A DNA stretch of 64,000 nucleotides, taken from NCBI RefSeq assembly GCF_011758565.1, contig NZ_JAAMOX010000001.1, forward strand, positions 1,093,838-1,157,837, in the 5' to 3' direction. Positions 34,067-42,837 of the stretch are shown one piece after another (positions within the stretch are counted from its first letter, which is position 1; each line of letters starts with the position of its first letter). The notes beneath the pieces are model-generated. The model did no database searches. It was not told the DNA's origin and saw only the letters and a list, made by a program, of their open reading frames with translations. Made by a program: the position numbers and the translations under genes. Origin of the DNA: Lysinibacter cavernae. Its GTDB lineage: Bacteria; Actinomycetota; Actinomycetes; Actinomycetales; Microbacteriaceae.

Positions 34067-34192
34067 GCGACGGCACGTGTGACGGCACCTGCGGCGGCAC
34101 CCGCACCGATACCCACGCCGATGCTCGCTCCGATCCCCACGCCAATGCTCGCTCCGATCCCCACGCGGACACCTGCACCGACACCCGCACCG
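34067..34192. repeat. Hexamer-phased tandem array with a 24-bp duplicated unit
   Basis: About 21 hexamers related to GCACCG, GATACC, ACGCCG and ATGCTC run in phase. Inside, 34117-34140 and 34141-34164 are 24-bp copies differing at one base. On the minus strand the frame gives a glycine-zipper-like GxGxG run and on the plus strand a Pro-Ala run; no start is well supported. It fills the 384-base gap 33911-34294, otherwise empty apart from the dihydrofolate-reductase-like gene's promoter region. Confidence 0.8.
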
Positions 34193-34294
34193 AACGAGGC
34201 GAGCTGAACGAGACGGGCCAAAGCCTCAGACGACGGGCGTACTCAGGATTCCCGGTTTGTTACGATTGTGGCACCTCAACGCATAGGAGAGCGC

Positions 34295-34876
34295 ATGGGC
34301 AAGCTCATCATGTACGGCTCAGTTTCGGTCGACGGCTTCATCGCTGACAACAGCGATATGCCGGGGCCGCTCTTCGACTGGTTGACTCACGGCGACGTGC
34401 CGTTGGACGAGAGCGGAGTCTTGAACGTTTCGCAGGCGTCTTTCGATTACACGCGCCCGTATTGGGATCAGATTGCGGTGACGATTGTTGGCCGCCATGT
34501 CTTTGACCTGACGGAAGGCTGGGACGGCGTGCCCCCAAGCGGGGTCGAAAACGTGGTCGTTGTGACCCACCGGCCTCCACCCGACAGTTGGGACCCCGAA
34601 GCACCCTTTGAATTTGTTGGTGATATCGAGGCCGCAGTCTCGCGCGCTCAGGAACTCGCGGGCGACCGCCTGGTCGAGGTATCCGCTGGCGACGTTGGCG
34701 GCCAAGTATTTGCCGCCGGCTTTGTTGACGAGGTACGAATGGATGTTGCGCCTGTCGTGTTCGGGTCAGGCAAACGGTTCTTCGGGCCGGTCAGTTCGCA
34801 ACACGTGCTTGACGATCCCGCCGACGTTATTCAGGGTGCCGGAGTGCTTCACCTCCGCTACCCCGTACGTCGATAG
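34295..34876 (+). CDS. Dihydrofolate reductase-like (RibD_C) protein
   Basis: A 193-residue protein of the RibD C-terminal/DHFR-like fold: KLIMYGSVSVDGFIAD at the start, GRHVFDLTEGW and a nucleotide-binding GGQVFAAGFVDEVRMDVAPVVFGSG near the end. NADPH-dependent reductase activity is expected, the substrate unknown. AGGAGA precedes the ATG at 34295. Followed by 22-bp direct repeats. Confidence 0.86.
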   Translation: MGKLIMYGSVSVDGFIADNSDMPGPLFDWLTHGDVPLDESGVLNVSQASFDYTRPYWDQIAVTIVGRHVFDLTEGWDGVPPSGVENVVVVTHRPPPDSWDPEAPFEFVGDIEAAVSRAQELAGDRLVEVSAGDVGGQVFAAGFVDEVRMDVAPVVFGSGKRFFGPVSSQHVLDDPADVIQGAGVLHLRYPVRR

Positions 34877-34894
34877 CCGCTCTGACACGGAGCC

Positions 34895-34949
34895 GTGCGA
34901 CTATCGACACAAAGCAGTGCGACTATCGACACAAAGCAGTGCGACTATC
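34895..34949. repeat. 22-bp direct repeats
   Basis: The unit beginning GTGCGACTATCGACAC occurs at 34895-34916 and 34917-34938 exactly, then an 11-base partial copy to 34949. It fills most of the gap between the DHFR-like gene and the convergent lipase gene. Confidence 0.85.
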
Positions 34950-35016
34950 TTCGCAGAGCGGAGCAACTGTTGACGTTCAGTTGCGCGCCTGTCGACGCTC
35001 AGCGACGCTTCGCCGG

Positions 35017-35910
35017 TCATGCTGATGCTGAGCGGTGTGCCTCGATCCAGTCAATGACAAAGGCAGTGATCTCATCGCGATTCGTTTCGTTGAAGATCTC
35101 GTGACGAGCCTCTGGGTAGACCTGCAGTGTGACGTCGGTCAGGCCCGCTTCGCGGTAGCGGTTGGCCAGTACCGTGACGAGCGCGCCGTCTCCGGCAAGC
35201 GGGTCGGCTTGCCCAGAGACAACAAGGATTGGCAGGTCGTGGCGGATGCTCGACCCCAGCGAGGCAACGTCTCCGGTTCGGGCTTCTTGGGCGACAATCT
35301 GAAGCAGATCACCTTCGAGGTCGAAGCCACAGAGTGGGTCGGCAACGTATTTGTCAACCTCGGCCTCGTCGCGGCTGAGCCATTCGAAGCCGGTGCGCTG
35401 TTCAAAACCTGCGTTAAACGCGCTGAGGTCGGTGCCGGCTGCTGCGTCGTCACCTACCGGCAGTGCCGCCGCAAGCACATCGACGGCCGTGCTACCAGAC
35501 AGGATGACGCCGTCGTACAGCTCAGAGTGGTCAAGGATGACGGCCTGCGCCGCCATCGAGCCCATCGAATGCGCGATCAAAAACAGGGGAAGGTCGGGGT
35601 TCTCTGCACGGATCACCCGCGAGAATTCCGAAATGTCGCCAACGAGGGCAGCCCAACCGCCCCCGCCAAAACTGCCAAGCGGGGCATCAGCGGTGACGGA
35701 ATTGCCGTGCCCGCGATGGTCTTGGGCATACACAAGGTAACCAGCCGAGGTGAGCGCCGTCGCGAGCCGGTCATAGCGAAGACCGTATTCTGCGGCACCG
35801 TGCGCGATCTGGACGACACCACGAGGATTCGGCACCCCGGTTGCCCATCGGTATGTCGCGATGCTGCGCGAATCTGCTGGCGAGACAAAGCTTGTTTGGG
35901 TGGCGTTCAT
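35017..35910 (-). CDS. Alpha/beta hydrolase, monoacylglycerol-lipase-like
   Basis: A 297-residue hydrolase with HGAAEYG (oxyanion region) at 38-44, nucleophile S115 in IAHSMGSMA and a late SGQADPLAGDGALV / ARHEIFNE acid-histidine pair. This layout matches monoacylglycerol lipases and lysophospholipases. ATG at 35910 has AAGGGA upstream; a longer frame to 35928 is less likely. Confidence 0.88.
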   Translation of the reverse strand: MNATQTSFVSPADSRSIATYRWATGVPNPRGVVQIAHGAAEYGLRYDRLATALTSAGYLVYAQDHRGHGNSVTADAPLGSFGGGGWAALVGDISEFSRVIRAENPDLPLFLIAHSMGSMAAQAVILDHSELYDGVILSGSTAVDVLAAALPVGDDAAAGTDLSAFNAGFEQRTGFEWLSRDEAEVDKYVADPLCGFDLEGDLLQIVAQEARTGDVASLGSSIRHDLPILVVSGQADPLAGDGALVTVLANRYREAGLTDVTLQVYPEARHEIFNETNRDEITAFVIDWIEAHRSASA

Positions 35911-36078
35911 TTGGTCCCTTTCGTGCAATGAGAAGAAGCAACGGTGACACTTCTGCCTCTATCTCATCATGGGAGGGAAGGGAACGCGAAGGCCGTGGTC
36001 ATCTGTTCATAAGTCATCCATATTTGCTTGTCTGGATAACTTCTCACGCCGTTCCGCTGCACACACGTGCGCCAAACA

Positions 36079-38649
36079 CTATCCGGCAAACGGCCCAACG
36101 CCCGTCACCCGGATAACCGCCTCACCCTCCTCAACCGAGGCGGCGAGGTCAACGTCTGCAGTAATCCCCCAGTCGTGATCGCCATTCGGATCGTCAAAGA
36201 TCTGCCGTACGCGCCAGACGCCCTCGGACTCGGCGTCCGACTCATCAACGACGAGCATCTTCGGCCCGCGAGCATCGGGACCAGCACCGAGCGAGTCATA
36301 GTCGTCGAAGTAGTCGTCGAGGGCATCGGCCCAGCGGTCGGCGTCGAAGCCGGCAGCCGCATCCAACTCGCCCAGCTCCTCGACCTTGTCGAGCGCGGCA
36401 AGATGGACCCGGCGGAACATCTCGTTGCGCACCAGCACAAGGAACGCGCGACGATTGGTCAGGATGTTGCGGGGCGTTGGCGGCAACGCGGCGGCAGACG
36501 CGGCATGCGCCTCTGGGTCAGGATGCGCAAGTTCTTCCCACTCGTCAAGCAAGCTCGAGTCGACCTGACGCACAAGCTCGCCGAGCCACTCAATGATGTC
36601 GCGCAGCTCTTCGCTCTTGCTCTCGTCAGGCACCGTCTGGCTGATCGCCCGGTACGCGTCAGAGAGGTAGCGGAGCACAAGCCCCTCAGAACGCGCAATC
36701 TTGTAGAACGAAACGTATTCGTTGAACGTCATTGCCCGCTCGTACATGTCGCGCACGACCGCTTTTGGCCGCAGCTCAAAGTCGCGTGCCCACGGGCGCT
36801 CGGCCGCGTACATCTCGAAGGCCGCGCTCAGCAGTTCGTCAAGTGGTTTCGGATGCGTCACCTCGTCAAGCAATTCCATGCGCTCGTCGTATTCGATACC
36901 CTCTTGCTTCATCGCGGTCACCGCCTCACCACGGGCGAGGAACTGTTGCGCTCCGATGATCGGTCGCGGGTCTTCAAGCGTGGCTTCGATCACCGAAATC
37001 ACGTCGAGCGGATGCGTCGGGGCTTCGGCATCCAACAGCTCGAGTGCGGCGATCGCGAACGGCGACAAAGGCTGGTTCAGCGCAAAATTGGCCTGCAGAT
37101 CGACCGTGAGGCGGTACTGCATAACCCCTTCGCCGTCAACATACTGCTCAACGATCCCCGCCGCACGCAGTGTGCGGTAAATGGCAATCGCTCGGCGGGC
37201 AAGTTCATACTGTCGAGCCCTCGACTCGTGGTTATCAAACACGAGGGCTCGAACGCGCTCGAACGCGTCTCGACCGTGCGCGATGATATTGAGCATCATC
37301 GAGTGTGTGATGACCATGCTGCTGGTGAGTGTTTCAGGCTCCGCCGAGATGATGCGTTCGAAGCTCGCTTCTCCCCACGAGACAAAGCCCTGCGGCGCCT
37401 TCTTTCTGATGATCTTGCGCTTCTTTTTCGGGTCGTCGCCGGCCTTTTCGATCATCTTAATGTTGTCGATCTCATGCTCTGGGGCCTGCAACACAACATC
37501 GCCTGCGGTGTCGTAGCCGGCTCGGCCAGCACGCCCTGCGATCTGGTGGAACTCTCGAGCATTAAGCTGGCGCATTTTGACGCCGTCGTATTTGGTCAGG
37601 CCGCTGAGCAGCACCGTGCGGATGGGCACGTTAATGCCGACTCCGAGTGTGTCGGTGCCGCAGATCACTCTGAGCAGGCCGCGCTGAGCAAGCTGCTCAA
37701 CAAGACGACGATACCGAGGCAGCATCCCTGCGTGGTGCACGCCGATGCCCGCCCGCACCAGGCGCGAAAGCGTTTTGCCGAAGCCAGTCGTGAACTTAAA
37801 CTCGCCGATAGCCTCAGCAATTTCGTCGCGCTGCTCACGAGTGATGAGTTTGAGGCTCGTAAGCGACTGCGCACGCTCGGCAGCGGCCGCCTGCGCAAAA
37901 TGTACAACATAGATGGGTGAACGCCCGCCGTGCATGAGCTCGTCGATCGTCTCTTGAACGGGGGTGACCGCGTACGTGTAGCTCAGCGGGACGGGCCGTT
38001 CGCTGCCGGTAACCTCTGCGGTTGGCCGGTTCGTGCGGCGAGTGAGGTCCTTTGAGAGCTCGGTCACGTCTCCAAGCGTTGCCGACATGAGGATGAATTG
38101 CGTGTGCGGCATGAGCAGCAGGGGCACCTGCCACGCCCATCCTCGATCCGGATCCGCGTAGTAGTGGAACTCATCCATGACTACCTGGCCAATATTGGCC
38201 TCGTCTCCGTAGCGGAGGGCCTCATTCGCGAGGATTTCTGCGGTGCAGCAAATAATGGGAGCGTCGGCGTTCACACTCGAGTCGCCGGTGACCATGCCCA
38301 CGTTTTCGGCTCCAAATGCCGAGACGAGGGCGAAAAACTTTTCGCTGACAAGCGCCTTGATCGGTGCCGTGTAGTACGTGCGCTCGTCGGTTGCGAGGGC
38401 CGCAAAATGCGCTCCCATCGCGACGAGGGATTTTCCCGTTCCCGTTGGGGTTGAGAGGATGACGTTGGCGCCAGAAACGATCTCCATGATCGCTTCTTCC
38501 TGCGCGGGGTAGAGCGAAATGCCGGTGGACTCGGCCCAGCCGGTGAAGGACTCGAAGACGGCGTCAGGATCATCCATGCCCATCTCCCTGAGCTCGCGGA
38601 TGCGATCAACAAGCGACAGGGTGGATGCGGGTGCCGACTCGTTACTCAT
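36079..38649 (-). CDS. DEAD/DEAH-box helicase with DUF3516 domain
   Basis: An 856-residue superfamily 2 helicase. Walker A is TPTGTGKS at 67-74, motif II DEFH at 159-162, motif III SATLGD, motif VI QIAGRAGRAG. The C-terminal half carries the DUF3516 region. It resembles Ski2/Mtr4-type RNA helicases in the core and is widespread in Actinobacteria. Role probably in RNA processing or decay; not shown. A 70-bp palindromic element lies upstream between it and the LacI gene. Confidence 0.88.
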   Translation of the reverse strand: MSNESAPASTLSLVDRIRELREMGMDDPDAVFESFTGWAESTGISLYPAQEEAIMEIVSGANVILSTPTGTGKSLVAMGAHFAALATDERTYYTAPIKALVSEKFFALVSAFGAENVGMVTGDSSVNADAPIICCTAEILANEALRYGDEANIGQVVMDEFHYYADPDRGWAWQVPLLLMPHTQFILMSATLGDVTELSKDLTRRTNRPTAEVTGSERPVPLSYTYAVTPVQETIDELMHGGRSPIYVVHFAQAAAAERAQSLTSLKLITREQRDEIAEAIGEFKFTTGFGKTLSRLVRAGIGVHHAGMLPRYRRLVEQLAQRGLLRVICGTDTLGVGINVPIRTVLLSGLTKYDGVKMRQLNAREFHQIAGRAGRAGYDTAGDVVLQAPEHEIDNIKMIEKAGDDPKKKRKIIRKKAPQGFVSWGEASFERIISAEPETLTSSMVITHSMMLNIIAHGRDAFERVRALVFDNHESRARQYELARRAIAIYRTLRAAGIVEQYVDGEGVMQYRLTVDLQANFALNQPLSPFAIAALELLDAEAPTHPLDVISVIEATLEDPRPIIGAQQFLARGEAVTAMKQEGIEYDERMELLDEVTHPKPLDELLSAAFEMYAAERPWARDFELRPKAVVRDMYERAMTFNEYVSFYKIARSEGLVLRYLSDAYRAISQTVPDESKSEELRDIIEWLGELVRQVDSSLLDEWEELAHPDPEAHAASAAALPPTPRNILTNRRAFLVLVRNEMFRRVHLAALDKVEELGELDAAAGFDADRWADALDDYFDDYDSLGAGPDARGPKMLVVDESDAESEGVWRVRQIFDDPNGDHDWGITADVDLAASVEEGEAVIRVTGVGPFAG

Positions 38650-38721
38650 ACCCCTATCCTGTCACCTTCACTCTGACGCCCCGCGCGCACCTCATGCTGA
38701 ACGGATCGCGCACATCCTCAC

Positions 38722-38797
38722 CAACCTGCATCTATTTGCGAGAAATTGCAGAAAAACGAGAGTTTTGGGACAAAAAGTCACAAATAGATGCAGGTTG
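38722..38797. repeat. Palindromic element, family A, copy 1
   Basis: CAACCTGCATCTATTTG (38722-38738) is perfectly mirrored at 38781-38797. The core from 38725 to 38794 is 70 bases and shares its outer 18 and 21 bases with the copy at 49491, while the middle differs. It lies 6 bases after the LacI stop and upstream of the helicase gene. It could end the LacI transcript or be a dispersed repeat. Confidence 0.85.
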
Positions 38798-38802
38798 CGC
38801 GG

Positions 38803-39828
38803 TTAGACCGAGGCAGGCGCGATTTCGCCAGACCCGCGAGGGATGAGGTGCAGCGGCAGGCTGTGCACCGACGGGGTTGCCCTCGTCGCTGGCGCGTCAA
38901 TCGCGTCAAACAACACATTGCCCGCAAGCTCGGCGAGGCCCTCGGCGTTCTGATCGATGACGGTCACGGCTGGGGTGAGTGCATCCGCCATCGGAAAATC
39001 GCCAAAACTCACAAAGCCAAGCTCGGTGCGGCCAAGGGAGTGCAGCGCGCGCACGAGCCCCATACTGCACTGGGCGTTTGACGAGAAGAGAGCGGTTGGT
39101 GGGTCATCGACCGAAAGCAGAGCTGATGCCTGGGCCACGGCATCTGCTGGGCTGCGATAGCCGAAGACGAGCAGCGAACCGTCGAGCGAAACGAGGGAGT
39201 CATCGGGTTCGATCCCCGCCAGCTGAAGCGCTGCCCTGTAGCCGTCAAGTCGCTTGCGCGTGGTCACGAGTGAGGTCGTGTCGCCAACAAATCCGATGCG
39301 TCGGTGTCCCTGATCGATGAGGTGCGCCGTGGCAACCCTGGCCATGGCCTCGTCGTCAACAACAACGCTGTCGGCGGCAAAGTTGATTGGTTCGCGGTCG
39401 ATGAAGACGATGGGTGTCTCGTCGCCCCACTGTTCGAGGTAGCTCTGATCGTTTGAGACGGGAGCGATCAGCATTCCGCTAATCTGGCGACGCATGAGTC
39501 GCTCGACCCGCGCGGGCTCGTTGGTTGCGTCTTGTCCGAGGGTTGTGACAAACACCACCATGCCGCGTTCAACAGCCCGGTCTTCAATTGAGCGGATGAT
39601 CGTGGCGAAAAACGGGTCGCCAATGTTGGGCACAGCAATGCCGATGGCAGAATCCCGCCCTTCGCGAAAGCGCCGGGCAAGCATGTTTGGCCGGTAGTTC
39701 AGAGCGGCAAGCGCTTCTTGCACCCGCTCGCGCGTTTCGGGAGACACATTCGGGTCGTCGTTGAACACGCGGGAGACCGTTTTGGCACTGACGCCGGCTC
39801 GCGTTGCGACGTCTTGCATGGTGGTCAT
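38803..39828 (-). CDS. LacI-family transcriptional regulator
   Basis: A 341-residue LacI-type regulator: helix-turn-helix at 3-26 (TMQDVATRAGVSAKTVSRVFNDD), the hinge at 45-55 and a periplasmic-binding-like sugar domain. It very likely controls the divergent dehydrogenase/kinase operon at 40036 through the two palindromes in the shared promoter. Its effector is not known but should be a sugar, polyol or their phosphate. Confidence 0.92.
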   Translation of the reverse strand: MTTMQDVATRAGVSAKTVSRVFNDDPNVSPETRERVQEALAALNYRPNMLARRFREGRDSAIGIAVPNIGDPFFATIIRSIEDRAVERGMVVFVTTLGQDATNEPARVERLMRRQISGMLIAPVSNDQSYLEQWGDETPIVFIDREPINFAADSVVVDDEAMARVATAHLIDQGHRRIGFVGDTTSLVTTRKRLDGYRAALQLAGIEPDDSLVSLDGSLLVFGYRSPADAVAQASALLSVDDPPTALFSSNAQCSMGLVRALHSLGRTELGFVSFGDFPMADALTPAVTVIDQNAEGLAELAGNVLFDAIDAPATRATPSVHSLPLHLIPRGSGEIAPASV

Positions 39829-39890
39829 AGTGTTTTCGTTCCTGAACGGGCTTGGATGCGGAGGGCTCGTGCCGGTCTGCTCGCGGCAAC

Positions 39891-39904
39891 TGTCATCGGT
39901 GTCA
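39891..39904. promoter_or_regulatory. Candidate LacI operator, upstream copy
   Basis: TGTCATCGGTGTCA matches the perfect palindrome at 39926 at 12 of 14 positions and carries the central CG typical of LacI-family operators. It overlaps the -35 region of the plus-strand promoter (TATACT at 39915-39920 is the likely -10). Confidence 0.6.
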
Positions 39905-39925
39905 CAATACTAGCTATACTCGAAT

Positions 39926-39939
39926 TGTCATCGATGACA
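39926..39939. promoter_or_regulatory. Candidate LacI operator, downstream copy
   Basis: TGTCATCGATGACA is a perfect 14-bp palindrome just after the likely -10 (TATACT), and its centre is 35 bases from the upstream copy. Two sites bracketing the promoter allow cooperative repression of the 40036 operon and autoregulation of lacI. Confidence 0.72.
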
Positions 39940-40035
39940 TGCGACTGTTTTTCCGGGTTTTTCTTCGTAGAATCCCTCAATCAGTCGCCAAACACCAGGC
40001 CGTTCGACGCAGAACGCCCAAGGAACAGGAACGCC

Positions 40036-41058
40036 ATGAAAGCCGTTGTCTACGATTCACCCCGCAACTTCACGGTCACGGAAGTGCCAACACCAGAACC
40101 CGCAGCAAATGAGGTCCTCATCAAGGTCACCCAAACGGGAATCTGCGGAACTGACCTGCACATCCACGAGGGCGATTTTTATGCGGCGTTCCCGCTCATA
40201 CCCGGCCACGAAGTTGTTGGCGTTGTGAGCGAGATTGGCGCGGACGTGACCACGCTCACGGTCGGGCAGCGCGTAAGCGTCAACCCAAACATTAACTGCG
40301 GCGGCTGCCATTTCTGCCGTTCAGGCCGGCCGCTGCTCTGCAGCGACCTCAAAGGCATCGGCACCAACTGGCCAGGCGCCTTCGCCGAATACCTCACGGC
40401 ACCAGAAGACTATGTGTACTCGGTTGACGGGCTCGACGACGACACGGCCGTCTTCACCGAGCCAGCGGCCTGTGCCATGCACGGCCTCGAAACCCTCACG
40501 GTGAAGCCAGGCAGCACCGCCCTCGTCTTTGGCGCAGGCCCGACTGGGCTGCTCCTTGCTCAGTTGCTCGTGAGCGGTGGAGCCGCAAAGGTCACGGTTG
40601 CAGCATCCTCAGCTTTTAAGCTTGAGCGTGCGACCGCCCTCGGCGTTGACGACACCTACCTCATGAACCGCGAAACGCTCGACACGAGCGTTTCTGACCT
40701 GCTTGAGCGATCCGGAGGCGAGGGTTTTGACATCGTGGTGGATGCAACTGGCTCCCCCGCCGTCAGCGAACGGACCGTTGGGCTCACCCGCAGCGGGGGC
40801 ACCGTCATGTTCTACGGGGTAACCGGCCCCGACGACAGGGTCAGCCTGAGCCCCTACGATATTTTCCGCCGCGAAATCACGATCAAGGGTTCCTTCGCGG
40901 AGATTAGCGCGTTCCCCGCAACCATCCAGGCCCTACATACCGGCCGGGCAAGAACCGACGGCATCATCACCCACCGATTCAGCCTCGACGAGTATGGTGC
41001 CGCTATGGAAACACTCCGCTCTGATCCGACCGCACACAAGATTGTGATTGTTCCCTAG
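40036..41058 (+). CDS. Zinc-dependent alcohol/polyol dehydrogenase (MDR), first of three
   Basis: A 340-residue medium-chain dehydrogenase. Catalytic zinc: C37, H58, E59 (PGHEV). Structural zinc cysteines: C88, C91, C94, C102. NAD(P) fold GAGPTGLLLAQLL. Resembles sorbitol/threonine-type polyol dehydrogenases, but the substrate is unknown. First gene of a LacI-controlled operon; its stop abuts the next GTG start. Confidence 0.9.
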   Translation: MKAVVYDSPRNFTVTEVPTPEPAANEVLIKVTQTGICGTDLHIHEGDFYAAFPLIPGHEVVGVVSEIGADVTTLTVGQRVSVNPNINCGGCHFCRSGRPLLCSDLKGIGTNWPGAFAEYLTAPEDYVYSVDGLDDDTAVFTEPAACAMHGLETLTVKPGSTALVFGAGPTGLLLAQLLVSGGAAKVTVAASSAFKLERATALGVDDTYLMNRETLDTSVSDLLERSGGEGFDIVVDATGSPAVSERTVGLTRSGGTVMFYGVTGPDDRVSLSPYDIFRREITIKGSFAEISAFPATIQALHTGRARTDGIITHRFSLDEYGAAMETLRSDPTAHKIVIVP

Positions 41059-41825
41059 TGAACGAGGGCACAGCCGTTCCGCACACGTTTCCGCAGCTCC
41101 TTGAGCGGGCGCAGCAACTTTTGGCCAGTCCTGGGCGCAGCATCCTCGGTATTACCGGGGCACCGGGGGCGGGAAAGACCACGCTCGCTGAGGCTCTCCA
41201 TCACGAACTCACGGCCGACGGGCAATCTGCCAGGTGTGCGCTGTTCTCGATGGACGGCTTCCACTTTGCGAACGCCGTGCTTCGTGCGCGGGGAATCCGC
41301 GACAGGAAAGGTGCCGTCGATACCTTCGACGTTGAAGGCTTTGTGTCTCTCCTGCGCGCGGTGCAAGATCAGCCCGGCGCCGACGGGCCGAGCAGCATTT
41401 TTGCACCGGAGTTTGATCGGGCACTCGACGAATCCATCGGTTCCGCGATCGAGATCCGAAAGCAGACGCCGCTCATCATCGTTGAGGGCAACTACCTGCT
41501 GCATGACGCTGATGGCTGGGAACGGGTCGCAACGTTCCTCACCGAGTCATGGTTCGTAGCGCCTGCCGAAGCGCTGCGCAAAGAGCGGCTCATCAACCGC
41601 CACGAAACGTTTGGGCTTTCGCCAGAGGCGGCTGAGGACTGGGCGCTCGGCACGGACCAACGAAACGCCGACCTCGTAGCAACAACCCGTCCGCGCGCAA
41701 CGCTCGTACTTTCGATTGGCACCATTCCGCCAATTTTGCGCCCACCGGTCGACGACCGTCCAACAAACCACGAACCAACCGGTAATCATCCAGCCCATCA
41801 CGACACAGAAACGAGCCCCCAATGA
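41058..41825 (+). CDS. P-loop sugar/nucleoside kinase (uridine-kinase-like)
   Basis: A 255-residue P-loop kinase of the PRK/uridine kinase superfamily. Walker A GAPGAGKTTLAE, then FSMDGFHFANAVL and VDTFDVEGFV and IIVEGNYLLHD. Related actinobacterial proteins phosphorylate sugars or nucleosides; pantothenate kinase-like folds are close. Position between dehydrogenases suggests it phosphorylates the ketose made by them. The C-terminus is a His/Pro-rich tail. The GTG start overlaps the previous stop by one base. Confidence 0.78.
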   Translation: MNEGTAVPHTFPQLLERAQQLLASPGRSILGITGAPGAGKTTLAEALHHELTADGQSARCALFSMDGFHFANAVLRARGIRDRKGAVDTFDVEGFVSLLRAVQDQPGADGPSSIFAPEFDRALDESIGSAIEIRKQTPLIIVEGNYLLHDADGWERVATFLTESWFVAPAEALRKERLINRHETFGLSPEAAEDWALGTDQRNADLVATTRPRATLVLSIGTIPPILRPPVDDRPTNHEPTGNHPAHHDTETSPQ

Positions 41826-42811
41826 AGGCAGCCGTCATCACCAGACCAGGACTGGTCGAGGTGCAAAACATCCCAGACCCAACGCCGGGTCCGCACGAGG
41901 TGGTCATAGCCGTCGCCTCCTGCGGGTTGTGTGGCACCGATCTGCACATTCTTGAGGGAGAATTTGCCGACACGTTCCCCATCGTTCCCGGTCACGAGTT
42001 TGCCGGCGAGGTCGTTGCGCTCGGCAGTGACGTACGCGACCTGAAGCTGGGCGACCAGGTCGCCGTGAATCCCTCATTCATCTGTTACGAGTGCCGATAC
42101 TGCCGAAAGGGGCTCACCAACCTGTGCGAAATCGCCGGTGGATACGGCACCTCGCTCAACGGCGGCGCTGCCGAGTTTGCGGTGGTCGGCAGCAAATACT
42201 GCATCAAGCTGCCCGAACACGTCAGAGCGATCGACGCCTCCCTCATCGAGCCACTCTCGTGCGCGATCCGCGGCTACGACGTCATCCGCCGCCAGATGGG
42301 CTCACACGTGCTCATTTACGGCGCTGGCACGATGGGCCTCATGATGATGGAGCTGGCGAAGCGAGCCGGCGCCGCAACCGTGAGCATGGTTGACCTCAAC
42401 GAAGACAAACTCGCCGCCGCCAATACGCTCGGCTGCGACGCCACAGTGACCAGCGCCAACGAACTCGACTACCCATACGGGTGGGAACTGGTTGTGGATG
42501 CCACTGGCAACCAGCACGCGATCCAGGATGGGCTCGGCCGCGTCGACCGCGGCGGCACCTTCCTGCAGTTCGGCGTCGCCTCGTACGCCACCCGCGCAAC
42601 GATCGAACCGTACAAAATCTTCCGCAACGAGATCACCATCCAGGGGTCGATGGCCACGCTCAACTCCTTCGAGCGGGCCGCCGACCTATTTGCGGCCGGC
42701 GTGCTCGACCCAGAAGTATTCATCAGCGACCGACTCCCCCTCGACCAATACCCAGAGGCGATCAAGCTCTTCCAAGCCGGCAAAGGCAGAAAGATTCAGG
42801 TAGTACCGTGA
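41822..42811 (+). CDS. Zinc-dependent alcohol/polyol dehydrogenase (MDR), second
   Basis: A 329-residue MDR enzyme with C37 and PGHEF catalytic zinc ligands, the structural cysteine loop CYECRYCRKGLTNLC and the NAD fold GAGTMGLMMMELA. ATGA overlap with the kinase gene. It is related to the first and third dehydrogenases but clearly diverged, so the three probably act on different polyols or steps. Confidence 0.9.
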   Translation: MKAAVITRPGLVEVQNIPDPTPGPHEVVIAVASCGLCGTDLHILEGEFADTFPIVPGHEFAGEVVALGSDVRDLKLGDQVAVNPSFICYECRYCRKGLTNLCEIAGGYGTSLNGGAAEFAVVGSKYCIKLPEHVRAIDASLIEPLSCAIRGYDVIRRQMGSHVLIYGAGTMGLMMMELAKRAGAATVSMVDLNEDKLAAANTLGCDATVTSANELDYPYGWELVVDATGNQHAIQDGLGRVDRGGTFLQFGVASYATRATIEPYKIFRNEITIQGSMATLNSFERAADLFAAGVLDPEVFISDRLPLDQYPEAIKLFQAGKGRKIQVVP

Positions 42812-42837
42812 CCAACAGCACCGATTCAGGAGCAACC

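Noticed and set aside
33994-34221. Glycine-zipper small protein on the minus strand
   Set aside because: The frame is produced by the hexamer repeat; start codon and ribosome site lack support. Kept only as a finding for checking.
34895-34949. CRISPR array
   Set aside because: The 22-bp copies are directly adjacent with no spacers, and no cas genes are present.
36067-37920. 617-residue plus-strand frame opposite the helicase
   Set aside because: It is antisense to a gene with full helicase motifs and carries no recognisable domain.
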